This document shows positions 1 through 12,000 of a stretch of 64,000 nucleotides of DNA, piece after piece (position 1 is the first letter of the stretch; each line of letters starts with the position of its first letter). This DNA is from Nautilus pompilius (Eukaryota; Mollusca; Cephalopoda; Nautilida; Nautilidae), in contig JACATO010000092.1 in assembly GCA_018389105.1 (NCBI GenBank), positions 1,294,842 to 1,358,841 on the forward strand, in the 5' to 3' direction. Under the pieces are notes generated by a model. The model saw only the letters and a program-made list of their open reading frames with translations. It had not been told where the DNA came from and did no database searches. A program made the translations under genes and the position numbers.

Positions 1-16
1 AAAAACAAGCAGTTAC

Positions 17-191
17 CTGCTATCATTTGCCGTCTTTCCTCGGTTGTAGCTTCAACTCCTTGAAAGGTCATTTCTTTGATCATTTCCTGGAACTTGTCGA
101 CCCGTTTCTGAAAGGTTCTGCGAGTGTAGGGTCGCTGCAGTACCTTGCCGAGTCGTTCCTCTCCAGTAAACGACATGGTTCGTGCTATCAT
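17..191 (-). CDS. 5'-most coding exon of an unrecognised host gene (partial)
   Basis: Read on the minus strand, an open frame starts at the ATG at 191 (a second in-frame ATG is at 176, with A at -3) and runs to a good splice donor, CAG|GTAACT, with the exon ending at 17. An in-frame TAA lies upstream near 286-288 and no other in-frame ATG follows it, so 191 is the first possible start. The start at 176 gives a product beginning MSFTGEERLGKVLQRPY and ending the exon at ...EERRQMIAG. The predicted segment is strongly charged (many R, K, E, Q), likely helical, and has no signal peptide or membrane segment. The exon is much more GC-rich than the flanking DNA, which supports coding. A TATA-like box sits upstream. 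I do not recognise the family. The rest of the gene would lie beyond position 1. The exon call rests on frame, splice donor, composition and promoter together, with no homology. Confidence 0.55.
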
Positions 192-300
192 TTTGCTTTG
201 ATAGTCAATCCATCGATGCGGTTGAATAAATAAATAACAGTCGTCGTCACAGTTAGCGTTTGTTTGTCTCCTTAAAACTGTGGGATTACCTTAAGCGATC

Positions 301-309
301 CCTTATATA
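301..309 (-). promoter_or_regulatory. TATA box candidate for the minus-strand exon at 17-191
   Basis: On the minus strand the sequence reads TATATAAGG, a close match to the animal TATA consensus. It lies about 110-125 bp upstream of the two candidate ATGs, which would put the transcription start near 275-280 and leave a 5' leader of about 85-100 nt. In AT-rich DNA such matches occur by chance, so the support comes mainly from its position. Confidence 0.35.
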
Positions 310-319
310 ATAAGTACTG

Positions 320-3300
320 AAGGCTGTACAGGAAATTTCCACTTAAGACCACTTGTTGACAGTTTCGCTACTTCACGATAGGACGAGGTACAGGTGTGTA
401 TAACATGGCGTTCCACCACCGTTTGGTATCCAAGGAATAAAGGGACCATCTCAAAAATTGTCCTCAAAGTGCACAGGGACTGATCAGAAATTTATAGCAA
501 TTAATCTAATATGGTTAGCTCAATTTAGTGTGCAGACTGAATCAGAATTTCATAAATACTTAATGATTTACTTAACTTTTGCTTTTTATTTTAGCTAATT
601 ACTAAATAATGATCAATATAAAAAGATACAGTTCTATTAATTATTACTACCTTTATGTAGGTATGAGTCAGAAATTTTGTTTCACTGCTTATCTCTAATA
701 TTATTTTATTTTCTCATGCTGTATGTGAAATTTTTTTTTTCAATCTTAACTTATTTTGTTGTAACTGACGACACGACCACTCTAATACACATTCCTTTTG
801 CAGTTTATTCCAACAACTAAAAAAAGTCCAAAGCATTTTTCACTTGACGTATGTCCTTTCGTACACAAATAATGCAATAAATTATCAGCGTATTTATCTT
901 AATGCCCAACCCACTTCTGATTCTTTTAAACTTCTCCCTTTCGACATATCCACCATTACACATTACATTTATTATTGGCATTTAAGGGTTTAAAGAGCCA
1001 ATTCGGTTACTTCTTTTTAAACCATGTCATAAAAACTCAAGCGTATCACGTCTTTCTGCGACTTCTGATTTTTATACTAAAAGTATAGAGTTCTTATAAA
1101 AATACGTTTAATTAAAACCTTGCTGTTTTTGATGGTTTTTTCAAGACAAAGTCGGTAAACAAACTTAATAACACTAAAACTATTTTTTGTAGTAACTTTC
1201 AAAAAATTTAGATTTCGTTAATTTTAAGCCTTTAGCACTTTTCAAACGGGTAGTGTGTGTGATACGCCATAACTCTCCCGTCAAAAAGAACGCAAACCTT
1301 TTACGTCATAGTTGTGCAAAGTGGTACTTCGCAGAATCTGGCATCGCTTGTTCCGCTGTCACTAACTAAAAACGCAAGGTAGTGGTTTCCAAAGTATCAA
1401 TGAGAATATTTACTTAATTATATATTTTGTATCTTGTAATTCGTATTTCTTTCAATATAACCGAACCATAAATAGTCGTAGCATATCTTAAAACTTCAAC
1501 AGTTTCTTTTAAATAATATCTAATTATTTTAAGGTTTCGTCTATTATTTTACCTAAAAGCCTCCGCGTCTATAACTGTAGGATATCTTGATGTACAACAG
1601 TATAAAATTTGCTGACTTCTTTGATATTTTATCCAAATATGCGTGGACACATTCTTTCTGTAAAAGAAGAAAAAACAGAATTTATTTATATGATGCATAG
1701 ATTAAGAGAGTAATAAATACTTTATAATTGTAGCTTCTGCGAAATAAATTGAAAGTTGTGTCGTAAATAGTCTGTTCGGCAACGTTATAATAATACTAAT
1801 TATGGTTAACTACGGAGCGAAGCAGCAAACTGCACACTACAACCAACAATAAATATATAAGATTTTCATATATATAAATTATGCATTCATTTGTTTACTG
1901 ACTACATTTATGTACTGATAACAAATAATATACGAGTTCCAGGTGAATAGCATCTACCTAGAACCTTGCCTTTTAATGACTGTATAATTTAATATTTGAA
2001 AAGAAATAAAAAATGAGTGATAATTTCCTGGAAATTACTGATTCTTAAAGACAACAGCATAGTAATAAATATATATGGAAAGCCATTTCGACGAACATTG
2101 TATAAAAGGGTATTTATTTATAAAGCAATTTAAATTTAACCGAGTTTGATAGGTTCCCTAATCAACCTAGCAAGTTAGCAAAGTCAGGTTTGTGCGCGTT
2201 GACTGCTATGGTTACGCGTCGTGACCCCACACGCAAGCAATTTCTTTGAAACTTTGCTCGTGTCACCTCTGATCCCCGTGAAGCTTTTTTTGTGTGTGTT
2301 GTGCAAACAATGCGATCTTAGCTTGAGAGACGAATTCAACTCTAGGCGTTTCAGAAATTGTGTTCGGGAGAGTGTGATGGGTCTGTTAATATCGAGTTAA
2401 ACATGAATTCAAAGATAACAACAAAAGGAGCATCCATCATTTACAAGTATATACTTATTTAACTGAAAGACAGAAAAATAATTTTTCTAGTTAGCTTTAA
2501 AGCAAATCAATCAAATTAGTCAAACATTTCATCCTTACCTTGTTTTGATCGCAACTTATCCCACCATTGGAACTAATCTTAAAAGATACAAAAATGGTGT
2601 AATCAAGAGCTTACATCACGTTCATGTCACAAGCCAGCATTATTGTGACATGAGATTATGTTATCTATCTATAGGCTATGTAGTATCATCTGTCACCTTG
2701 CTGGCCGCCAGAAAATTTACAATAAATATCTTGGATCCGTGGGTTAGGATTAAGTTCTTCAAATTCTGTAGACCCTTCTCTTATCTTCGGTATACCGCTA
2801 GTCGCGCATCTTCACGCAGATTTGTGAAAGATTGTTTTTATCTGCGACTAGGCCATTTTTTAAAGCAAACCAGAGACTCTATTATGAAGTCCTGACCTGG
2901 CGGGATCCATCATTCTGCTGACGTAGTACTTGCTTGCTTGCTGCCATATTTATGTGGGTACGTGGGGTGCTGCAATGTTGTGCCCAATAATTATGTGTGT
3001 CGTCAGCTCAGGCGTTTTATTTTGTCCTTCTTGATGTATTTTTTGTCTTGTTTTGCTGAAATCGAGGAAGAAAGTTACATTCAACACATCCGCTTTAAAC
3101 CGATCTATCTAATAGCAAATAAACTGGCAGAGATTGTCGTTAACGTGCCTGCGCAAAAGAAACAACCATCGAGTATATATATCTCGAAATTATAATAAAC
3201 TATAGCCGGTAAATACATCAGTTTAACACTCTTTTATCTCTGGTACAATCAAGCATGTTATTGCTAAGATAGATGAGTAAAGCTGTTTTTAATGGCCACA

Positions 3301-3360
3301 TCTACAAAAATTTTAAAAAATGAAAAAAAAAATCACTAAGGATTACTATATTATTTCCTC
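320..3360. other. AT-rich intergenic DNA, no recognisable gene
   Basis: About 3 kb of mostly AT-rich sequence. Short open frames near 2545-2895 and 2938-3195 show no recognisable motif. A somewhat GC-richer patch lies at about 2160-2400. I see no RNA gene or mobile-element end here. Confidence 0.5.
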
Positions 3361-3372
3361 GAAACGCTAGAC

Positions 3373-3387
3373 CAGTGTTTCCCAAAC
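3373..3387 (+). repeat. Left terminal inverted repeat of the hAT element
   Basis: CAGTGTTTCCCAAAC is a typical hAT terminus. It pairs with 7215-7229 with one mismatch. Confidence 0.8.
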
Positions 3388-3571
3388 ATTTTTGATCGCG
3401 ACCATAAATACAAACTTTTCCCATCCTGGTGATCAAAAGGGCTGGTAAATATAGTTTTAATTGCCGATTATTTTGATATATAGCATTTATTAAATTAGGC
3501 TCATTGAAGTAATAAATAACTAAACCAGAATGAATTTCAATAACCTTTTAATCAGACACATGGAAAATACT

Positions 3572-5230
3572 TCAGTGGCTACCATGAGGTTGCTTCATTT
3601 TTTTGGTGAGCTTTTCGAGTTCTGGTTGTATGTTGATGGACAGAGCACAACGAAAGTCATGCTGAGGATCCATGCGGTTCCTTGTTTTCATCTTGATCGT
3701 CACAAGAACTAAAATCCTTGTTCACAGAGGTAGATTTTCGTGAAAGGGAGAAGAGCCTTTTCAGCTTCCCGAGTCAGAATGGGCTTATCCTCAAGCTGGA
3801 CCCGCAATTTTGAATATGCAAGGCTCCAAAAAAGTTGCTTCTGTACCTGACTTTCCTGGAGATCTGAAAGTTCTTCTGGAAATCCTGTAATATCTTCTCC
3901 GGCTATGCTGCTGAAGGTCGTTTTCTGGAAAATACCTGTCCATTTAATTTTGAAGGTTCTACAGATGACTCTCGGAAACAACTTGGATGTCACCGAGTGA
4001 TATTTATGACGAATCTTCTAGCAGAGCATTCACTCGGTTCTGGGGGGAGCGTTTTCTCTTGAATGAAGCAATTTTTTCACCAATATCCACTATGGTTTGA
4101 TTTCGACCCTGCACGTCTGAATTTAGTTCATTCAGTGCCTGAAGATGCCGTCAAAGTCAGCCAGCTTTGCAAGCCAAGCAGTGTCTTTGAGGCGGTCGGC
4201 CAACACGTGCTGATTCTCTGGAAGAAAATATCAATTTCAGTTTTGAGTTCAATAACCCGTCCGAGAATCTTCCCTCGAGAGATCCAATGATACCCGAGTG
4301 GAACAACAAATCCTGGTGATGTGATCCCATCACTTCACACATTTTATGGAAAATACGCAAGTTTCAAGCCCTGGCTTTGACAAAATTCACAATTTGGATA
4401 GCACCATTGAGAACCACGTGAAGTTGTGGTTGCAAACGTTGAGAGGCCAGGTTTTCCTGAAGTAAAAACGAATTATTATGACGTCAGGGTTTTTCTGCCG
4501 TAACACGAGTGACAAATCCAACACGACTGTCCACCATCATAGATGGAGCACTGTCAGGGCACACCGCCAAACAGTTCAACCAGTCAAGGTCATGTTCCTT
4601 CCGGTGGTGGTAGTCGACAGGGAGTTTCAGAAGAGAAATTCCTCCAGGATGTTGTCTTCTCCTTTGTACCTGACGAAAACCATGAGTTGAGTGTCATCTG
4701 CATCTGCAATGCCCACAGATTCATCGGGCTGCAATGAAAATTTTCCTGCTTTTTTCATCGTCACAATTATTGATCCAAAATATCATCTGATATAAGGTCA
4801 ATTCGGCGTTTTATACTATTGTTGGAAAGCGGTACCGATTCCAGCTTCTTGGCAGCATCTCTTCCACAAACAGTTTTCACCTTCGTCATTGTCGCTGGAT
4901 AGACCGGCTCCTCTCCAATGTTGAGGTTTTTTTCATCTCATAATGTTCCATACCACTAAAAGGACGCCGAGGAAGCATTCTCCAGAGAAAAAGTTTAACT
5001 CGAGGGAGCATCGATCCGACTTCGTTTTACTTGTTCTTCTTTATTCTTCCAATAACTCAGTTGCTTTTCGACGAAATTTGGATGAACCGAACTCGAATGA
5101 CGCTTCTTCTTCTTTTCTTTTCTATATTCGTTTGCGAGGACTTTCAGGCACTGAACACTGGGGTTGGACATTCCCAGATCGTTCTCTCAGCTCAGCAAAG
5201 CCATATTTCAAAAATTTGGGCTTATACTAG
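3572..5230 (-). pseudogene. hAT transposase pseudogene (ZBED/SCAND3/FAM200-like)
   Basis: Minus-strand reading in three frames recovers, in order, the landmarks of a hAT transposase. There is a degraded N-terminal zinc-finger-like stretch near 5230-5100 (YGFAELRERSG...PQC). Near 4880-4770 there is CGRDAAKKLESVPLSNNSI followed by KRRIDLISDDILDQ. Near 4740-4480 come DESVGIADADDTQLMVFVR, then EHDLDWLNCLAVC. The middle region at 4430-4290 has IVNFVKARA, an in-frame stop, then MGSHHQDLLFHSG. The C-terminal dimerisation domain has ALLPFTKIYLCEQGF near 3710, then in another frame RNRMDPQHDFRCALS, ending at a TGA at 3572-3574. At least one internal stop and several frameshifts show that it cannot encode a working enzyme. 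The order and spacing match vertebrate and invertebrate transposase-derived ZBED/SCAND3-type proteins. In life the enzyme would bind the terminal repeats and cut and paste the element. Confidence 0.8.
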
Positions 5231-5389
5231 AAATAAAAAAGTTTTAAATTGGAAAACTTTTAGAAGTACATAGAGAAAATGATCGAGAACGTAAATATAA
5301 ACAAATGTATAGAAAAGCAAATAATAAAAATACGTAGTATGAAAACTAATGTGGTGGTCTGGATGTGTATTAGTAATAGCTGGCGATGA

Positions 5390-5860
5390 TGGGTATTATG
5401 AATAATCCAGTGGTGATGTTAGAGCAGTCGAGAGCGAGCAGGGGCCCCGGGACAAGTCAATGAGCTGGGCCCCCTGCATGATGAGGGGTTTGGTTCCTTT
5501 CGGGCGGTGGCGATGTCCGGCGGTGGATTAGGAGTCAGAGTCCCGTGTTAACCATGTGGTTCCAGGTCCGGTGAAGTGGGGATGGACGTTGGATGGCTTC
5601 TATCCTTTTCCCTGAGAAGTGAGAACTCTCCTCTTATTTATGTTTTCAGTGGGTTGTGTCATGGTCACCCTGGTGGAGAATCCGGGTCAAACATAATGCT
5701 CCATAACATCCATTGTGTAACTTCCCTGTTTAAACATATTCACAACAGTCCCCTTCTCTCGACATCTGCCCCGGCCGATAAGCAATTAGCAATCCTTCCT
5801 CGCGCAACACGTCAGAACTAAGCATTTGACAGCCAGCCGGACTAGCAGCGCCACATTTCA
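5390..5860. other. GC-rich insert inside the hAT element, unidentified
   Basis: This block is visibly GC-richer than its surroundings, with runs such as ggggccccggg near 5441. It lies between the two transposase fragments. A short plus-strand frame at 5576-5821 shows no recognisable motif. It may be part of a third mobile element. Confidence 0.3.
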
Positions 5861-6111
5861 GTGAAACTGTTTTTTTTTACCTCCCACTTCGAAAATGTTA
5901 AGATTTAGCATGAATTCTGATGGAATCCTTCACATAATTAAATAAGAAAGTGAATTATATTGCAATAAAACAAATTAGAAAAGCAAACTGTTTCATAACC
6001 GCAAAATTTTGCATTTTGTATGCATCCAAGATTAATCAATGTACAGGACGGCAACAAAAGATCGAATTTCAATGTTAGCGACTCTCTTGAGTTCGATGGC
6101 TTTGTGCTCAT

Positions 6112-6360
6112 TTATTTATTTCTGGTTCTGTGTTTGACAAATAGTCTTAAATCACCCCTATCAGTAATGTTCAGTCTATTACGTTGCTTAGTTAGTAGCT
6201 GTATAACAGCACTAAACCCATTTTCAACCAAGTATGATTTTGGGAAAGCTAAAACTAACAATTTAATTTCTTGCCAGAGCTGAGGATAAACAGTTTGTTT
6301 CTCGACCCAGACGACTCCACAGCCTCTTTGTTTGGACTGTACTTTGAATAATTCTTTCAT
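6112..6360 (-). pseudogene. Second hAT transposase C-terminal fragment
   Basis: On the minus strand one frame contains WVEKQTVYPQLWQEIKLLV, then LAFPKSYLVENGFSAV and LTKQRNRLNITDRGDLRLF, followed by about ten residues and a stop. These are the C-terminal dimerisation-domain signatures of hAT transposases. They differ clearly from the equivalent part of the neighbouring copy at 3710, so this is another hAT lineage. Only about 80 codons are recognisable, with no catalytic region. It sits inside the 3373-7229 termini, most simply explained as a nested insertion or a captured fragment. Confidence 0.7.
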
Positions 6361-7214
6361 GAAACGTAAATAGAACATTTTAATTTGAGATACTACACAA
6401 AACAGTCTCCTATCATGTGTAAAATGGAATTATATCTAGAACTTGCAGGAAATGTTATTAAAACCTTAAGAAAACAATAAAATCCTTACCGGAAAAATTA
6501 CGTGCACTATCACTAGTTTTTAAGTTGGTACTGAGGTCATTAATGTTATGAGTCAAAATGAATTTATATTACGAGTCCGAGTGAAGTTACGTATGTTGAC
6601 AAGAAAGAAGCAGTCATACAAATTCAACAATCTATTAACAAATTAAATAACAAGACTTCACTTAGGTGTAACTGCTGTTTACGTAGTCATGGCCACACTA
6701 CCAGTTCACAATACTGATACACTTAGGACGGCTCGGAGTTTTTTGGAATCTGGTCCAGTGAGGATCTTGCTGGGGTCCGGAGGTGGGCCAGCTTGATGAC
6801 GGCTCGGTGTGCTTTCGTGTTTCTTCTCTGGAGGTGTCATTGTCGGAATGTCAACTGTGTTGATCCTACATTTCTTCTGATCGGTTTAGGCCTGCTTTAT
6901 AATTTGAATCCTTCAAGTAACATTAATCACGTGCCGTCTATTGAGGAGAAGTGAAAAGGCCCCCCTGTGTAAATTTCGGTATAAATCTTCAAATGAAATG
7001 CAATTTTTCGATCTGCAGCATTAATATACCCATTTAAAGACCCTACGTCCCGCTGTTCGGCATGGCTTCTGCTGCCGTCACACAAATCATTGAAAAAAAG
7101 AGGTGGACTTCTATGGTTTTTCTGTAATATTTCATAATTTCTGCCAAAATTTTATTTTATTCCCGAGACCTTTCCGCAACCCTCAGAAACATCCTCGCGA
7201 CCCTCCCACTCGGG

Positions 7215-7229
7215 GTTTGGGAACCACTG
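7215..7229 (-). repeat. Right terminal inverted repeat of the hAT element
   Basis: The reverse complement reads CAGTGGTTCCCAAAC, matching the left end at 14 of 15 positions. It is followed by the 8-bp candidate target duplication gtttagac. Confidence 0.8.
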
Positions 7230-7239
7230 GTTTAGACCC

Positions 7240-8945
7240 TCGTTATTTATGTTAATTATTATATACGATAAAAGCAAGGATGAAGTTTATAATTGGTCAG
7301 ATATCCCTTTATTATCTTTGTTTGGTTGACACGCATTAGTTTCGTTTTTCTACCGCGAGATATTCGTGGGAGGAAACAGATCTCTGATCGATGAGAATTC
7401 CGCTGGAACTATATGCAGCCACGATGTCGATGCGACAATTGTATTATAAAATACAAACGTAACTAAAGTTGGCATCCTTTCAAATTAATCTAACAAACAT
7501 GCGTTTAATGTTATTTGGTTTCTATCTTTCTCATGTTTCAGCAAAAAAGGCAGATAGGGGCCTACCATCGGTCTATACCACATAATGGTGATATGTGACA
7601 GAAAAACGATAGGAAATGTCTACAGCCCTAGCCGAAAGTTTTGCAAAACATTAGAAATAACAATAACAAAATCTATTTTCAGAATATGTTCATATAGCTT
7701 GCCGCTGTACCTTTGACCACTTTTAACTCAGTCACACCTGGCGTCTTGTCATAAGGACTTTCTGGAAACTGTCTGTTATATTAAAATTGTCACATTTTCC
7801 ATTAGTTATTTTACCATTAAGTCTGCAGAATCTACGACATTACGTTAACGTAAGATTATTCTGTATATTCAGCGAGTTTAATTCGGCTTTATCAAGCAAA
7901 ATTAGACAATCTTAAAGTGATAAAAATACTTTTCAGTCATGTTACCTTTGGATTTGTGGGGATCTGCTTGTATAACTTCCAGCCATATATCCATTTATTT
8001 CTACGAAAAAAATGTACCCGGATATTACAGTTGCTATAAGATATGGTAAAATAAATACATAGTAAATAATAACAAAACCACAGTGAAAATGCGTGGGAAT
8101 TTTTAGATTATTATATTATCCATGGACAGTAATATTTTTCATTTTAAATAAAAACTCCTATTTAAAATGCCTAATACAACATTGATACTTAGCTACGTTC
8201 TGTGCCCATAAAAAACGAAAATATCAAGGTAAAAATTTATAACTCTTTATGTTGATGCTTTTTCTTGTTTTTCTTTTGTTCTACAAGATGCTAACCCCGG
8301 TTACATCATTTAAAATAGTTGTCTAATTTATTTTCCGTAACGATACAAGTAATTAATTATATTATTAATCTTTGTCCCCAAACTCAAAGGGGAGAGAATT
8401 ATTATATTCAATTAAGATTTAGTCAAAAATGTGAATTACTTCTTTATTGTTTTTGTGACTCAAATTCCATTCTTGTGGTTCATTAACTGTTGCAATAGTT
8501 AATATTAATCGCTTATTTTTTTCTTATTAGGCTATCGATTTAACTAACCATGGCTCTGGGGGAGAGAGGTTTTTTATTACCGTTGTGACGTAAACTGAAT
8601 ATTAAGAATCCTATTTCGTTCTGTATTATTTTTACCAAACCGCAATTATTCATAACTGAATCAAATGCTAAAAACAGAAAATAAAGAGTGATTACATAAA
8701 TATTATTACAGCATATCAATCAAATAAATTCCAATGAAATGTTATTTCATTTAGCAAATAAATGACATCTAGAGGTTTCCACAGAAAACAAAAGGTGGCT
8801 GCATGCAGAAGATATGTCGACTTACCAAATTGAATATCAAGGAGACACGCGAAAATCGAAGCATTATGATGTGCGGACATGAAATCTTGTCGAGACATTT
8901 TCAATTAAAATTTATTTGCGCAAGTAAATTAGAGTGAAACGATGA
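7240..8945. other. AT-rich DNA, nothing recognised
   Basis: I see no coding motif, RNA gene or element terminus in this stretch. Confidence 0.45.
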
Positions 8946-8948
<3 letters not shown>

Positions 8949-8996
<48 letters not shown>

Positions 8997-9001
8997 TAGA
9001 G

Positions 9002-9039
<38 letters not shown>
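8949..9039. repeat. (GA)n microsatellite
   Basis: About 90 bp of GA dinucleotides with a few interruptions (gg and ta) around 8990-9003 and 9026-9029. Confidence 0.95.
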
Positions 9040-12000
9040 CACTACATGTATACAAGATAATAATTAAGTTAACGGTCTTAAAAAGTGACAGTGATTATGT
9101 TTGAAGTAAATTGAACGTTTAAAGTCAAAGGAAGTTCATTTTTAACTTTTCATATTTAATTAATTGTTGAAAAAACAGTATTTCTGACTTTCCCATAATA
9201 CTTGCCACTATAAATAAATCATGCGCCGCGCATATGCCACAGATTTTTGGGCCTGGGTATAAATAAATGTCCCATTTTGTCTGATTCAGCTTCTGGAAGA
9301 GCTGTCGGGCTGTTGGAAAAAGTAAACATACGGAGATCTCTTTAATTAATAACGTCGTCGGCATGTTTACGGAAAACGGGTATCGATTCTCACCTGTGAG
9401 CTCTTGAATCATTGGAAACGCATATTCACGGGTTTACTCTGTCAGGATCGGCACCCGGTGTCCGTAAATATGCGGTGTTCCTTGAAGGGGTAATAAAGTA
9501 AACATACCAGACGAAGTACCATTAAACACTGCTAATTGACGGCAAATAGCAAGCACTTTGCAGATTCGAAACTAAAAAGGAAGAACGCTAATGGAACAAA
9601 AATCAAACGGATCGACAAGAGAAATTGATAAACAAGAACATTCATAAGACTCATAGTGCTGCGTAATAACAGTTTGAATTTTCAACCGAAATAGAAACAC
9701 CGTCAGTTTCTGGAGAAGGAAAACAGAAACACTAAGTTTTCGTTGAAATTGTACTAAGTTCTGTCAATAAAATTTCAGCTAAGTTAAGTTCAAGAACTTC
9801 CGGGGCTTTTATTCTCGTTGAAAATGCAATTTATAACAAATACAGAAAAAAAGCAGCTCTAACAAGAGAAGCTGGATATTATAATATTATGAAACTGAAA
9901 ACTAACTTTGGTAGTATTTAAAAGAGAAATAAGGTTATGGTTTCTTAGATTAAAAAAATGTTAACATGAAAATGATACCAGCATCCCAGTTAGCTTCAGC
10001 CAATCTGTCTACACAGAGAGCTACGTCAGAGCAAAGACCAAAGCTAAACAGCTACTAGCCGTTTTTTATACAAAAAAGACAAAGCCACTAAAATTAGTAT
10101 AAATTAAAATAATCGATGATTCTCGACAGGGCCAGCGCAAAGATGAATCTTTTTATTATCTTGCACTGAAAATTACTATCCTTCTGTTAATGATTGTGGA
10201 AAACGGATGCGTTGCTGTGGCTACCTATTTCTTTTGTGTACCGAATGCAAATTTAAAAATTAATCGTTTATAGAAATCAAGAGGTTGAAACCGAAGCTGG
10301 TTGTTGCAGCATGACAACACCAGTAGCTCCTAATTGACCATATAACGAGACTAACCATAGTCGACGTCATTGGCTTTGAACTTCGATTATAGCTCATCTA
10401 ACCTTTAATTTGACCACCAACGCACTATTATTCTCGGCGGCTCGGGATGCAACACTGAGGCCATTAGCGTCGCATCATTGTCCGCGACCACTCCTGACGA
10501 CTTACGGAACGAAGGATACATTTGATTAGGAGCTATTAGTTCTGTAGCAACTAGTCCCGATCAGCCTCACAGAGATGTAAGAGGAAAACGCGACGTTTAA
10601 TTTTCCCGTGTTTGACTCTCGGTGATCTGCAGAGATCTAGGAATTTCTTGTTAATTGATAATCAAATCAGTTTCGGATATTTAAGTAAAATACCGGTACG
10701 CATGTTATAGAGGTTCGACAAAAATATCGCCATTATTTACTTTGATGTTTTCAAATAGATCTGCCTTTGTTTTCTCTAGCGTTCTACGTCCACAAACCTT
10801 ATAAAAGACAACGGATCTGTTTTAGAATAGGAAAAGATACATTAAGCAACCGCCAGGTAAAGTTTAAAGGAGGTTCCAGGCCTCAGAAATTGTTTGCACT
10901 CATGGGACGTTACAGAATCTAACTACTAATACAAGATTTCAATAATCTAGCCATTAAACATTCTACTCTGAACATTGTTCGGTAATCCCCTACAACGATT
11001 ACCAATTCTTTTTCTCTGGATAATTAATAATTGATGTACTCAGAGCTGCATCATGAAGTAATTATCTAAAATAAAACTTATGGTAAAGTTATTCAAATGG
11101 TTTTCAATAATTTTTTAAAAAAATTGTTTTATGTGTTTATTAGGTTAATTTGTAAATTTGGGAATACTTGTAAATGTTACACGCAAAACTTTTGAAAACG
11201 GCCTAGTAAATTCTACATGTTTTCTTCACTAATAATATTTATATTTTTCTTACAGGAGCGACCATTAGAAGGAACAAAATACGATAATTTTCTTCTAGTT
11301 TCTTTTTTCTCTCCCGATTAGAAATCTGAGTTTTTTTTAAAATATGAATTTAATCTGATGCAATTTTAAACACAAGAATTAACACCTGCTTACACTAGGT
11401 AGCAAAAAATCTGAGTTAAATTTCAGATACGTTAACATGTAATATCTTTAAACATTTGTAGCGGACGAAATTTCCAACGTAACCAACTACAGGTAGTTTT
11501 GTGCCCGTGCCATGACCTTGCCATTACTCTGACCCGAAGCATGGGGTTAACGAATTTATCGAAAGTCTCCACCAAAACTGTTCATTTTAAACCAGAGAGC
11601 GGAACGAAAATCACACCTACCTGGTGGAGAAGAATGAAAAGAAACTAAGCTTCAAACCGAGTCGACCACCACTCGAACTCGGTTCCTCAACCTTGGCAGT
11701 AGTATAAATGTAATTAACAATTCAGATAAACTCAAAAAAAGAACTAAAACATTTGCAATGACATAGATATTAGTATAATCTTTGAACAGAAATAAACGTA
11801 GGCTAGTTATCGAAATAACTGAGGTTTTGTTTTTATTCTCGTTTAAAGGTTATATTCGTACTATTCAACATCAATAAAGTATAGAGGACGCAGGTATTCT
11901 TTCAATGAGATAAACTTATAGTTTTATTTGAGAAAGCCATTGTTCAAGGTGTTTTAAGAGTAATAAATGAGTGAGGTATCACAGATGTCAATTATCAAAA

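Larger units (their letters stand above)
3373..7229 (-). mobile_element. Decayed, composite hAT-superfamily DNA transposon
   Basis: The element is bounded by inverted termini: CAGTGTTTCCCAAAC at 3373-3387 and GTTTGGGAACCACTG at 7215-7229, matching at 14 of 15 positions. A GTCGCGA-like subterminal motif lies inside both ends. The flanking 8-mers are cgctagac (3365-3372) and gtttagac (7230-7237). They share 5 of 8 bases and both have the central TA typical of Buster-type hAT target sites, so they look like an eroded target duplication. Inside, on the minus strand, are a broken transposase (3572-5230), a second different hAT transposase fragment (6112-6360), and GC-richer DNA of unknown origin at about 5390-5860 and 6700-6900. 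Two transposase remnants in one pair of ends suggest nesting. Which copy owns the right end is not certain. Confidence 0.75.

Noticed and set aside
27..233. Plus-strand frame at the left edge
   Set aside because: It is the antisense shadow of the minus-strand exon at 17-191, which has an ATG, splice donor and promoter.
4063..5273. Plus-strand frames across the hAT transposase
   Set aside because: Shadows of the minus-strand transposase pseudogene, whose motifs are recognisable.
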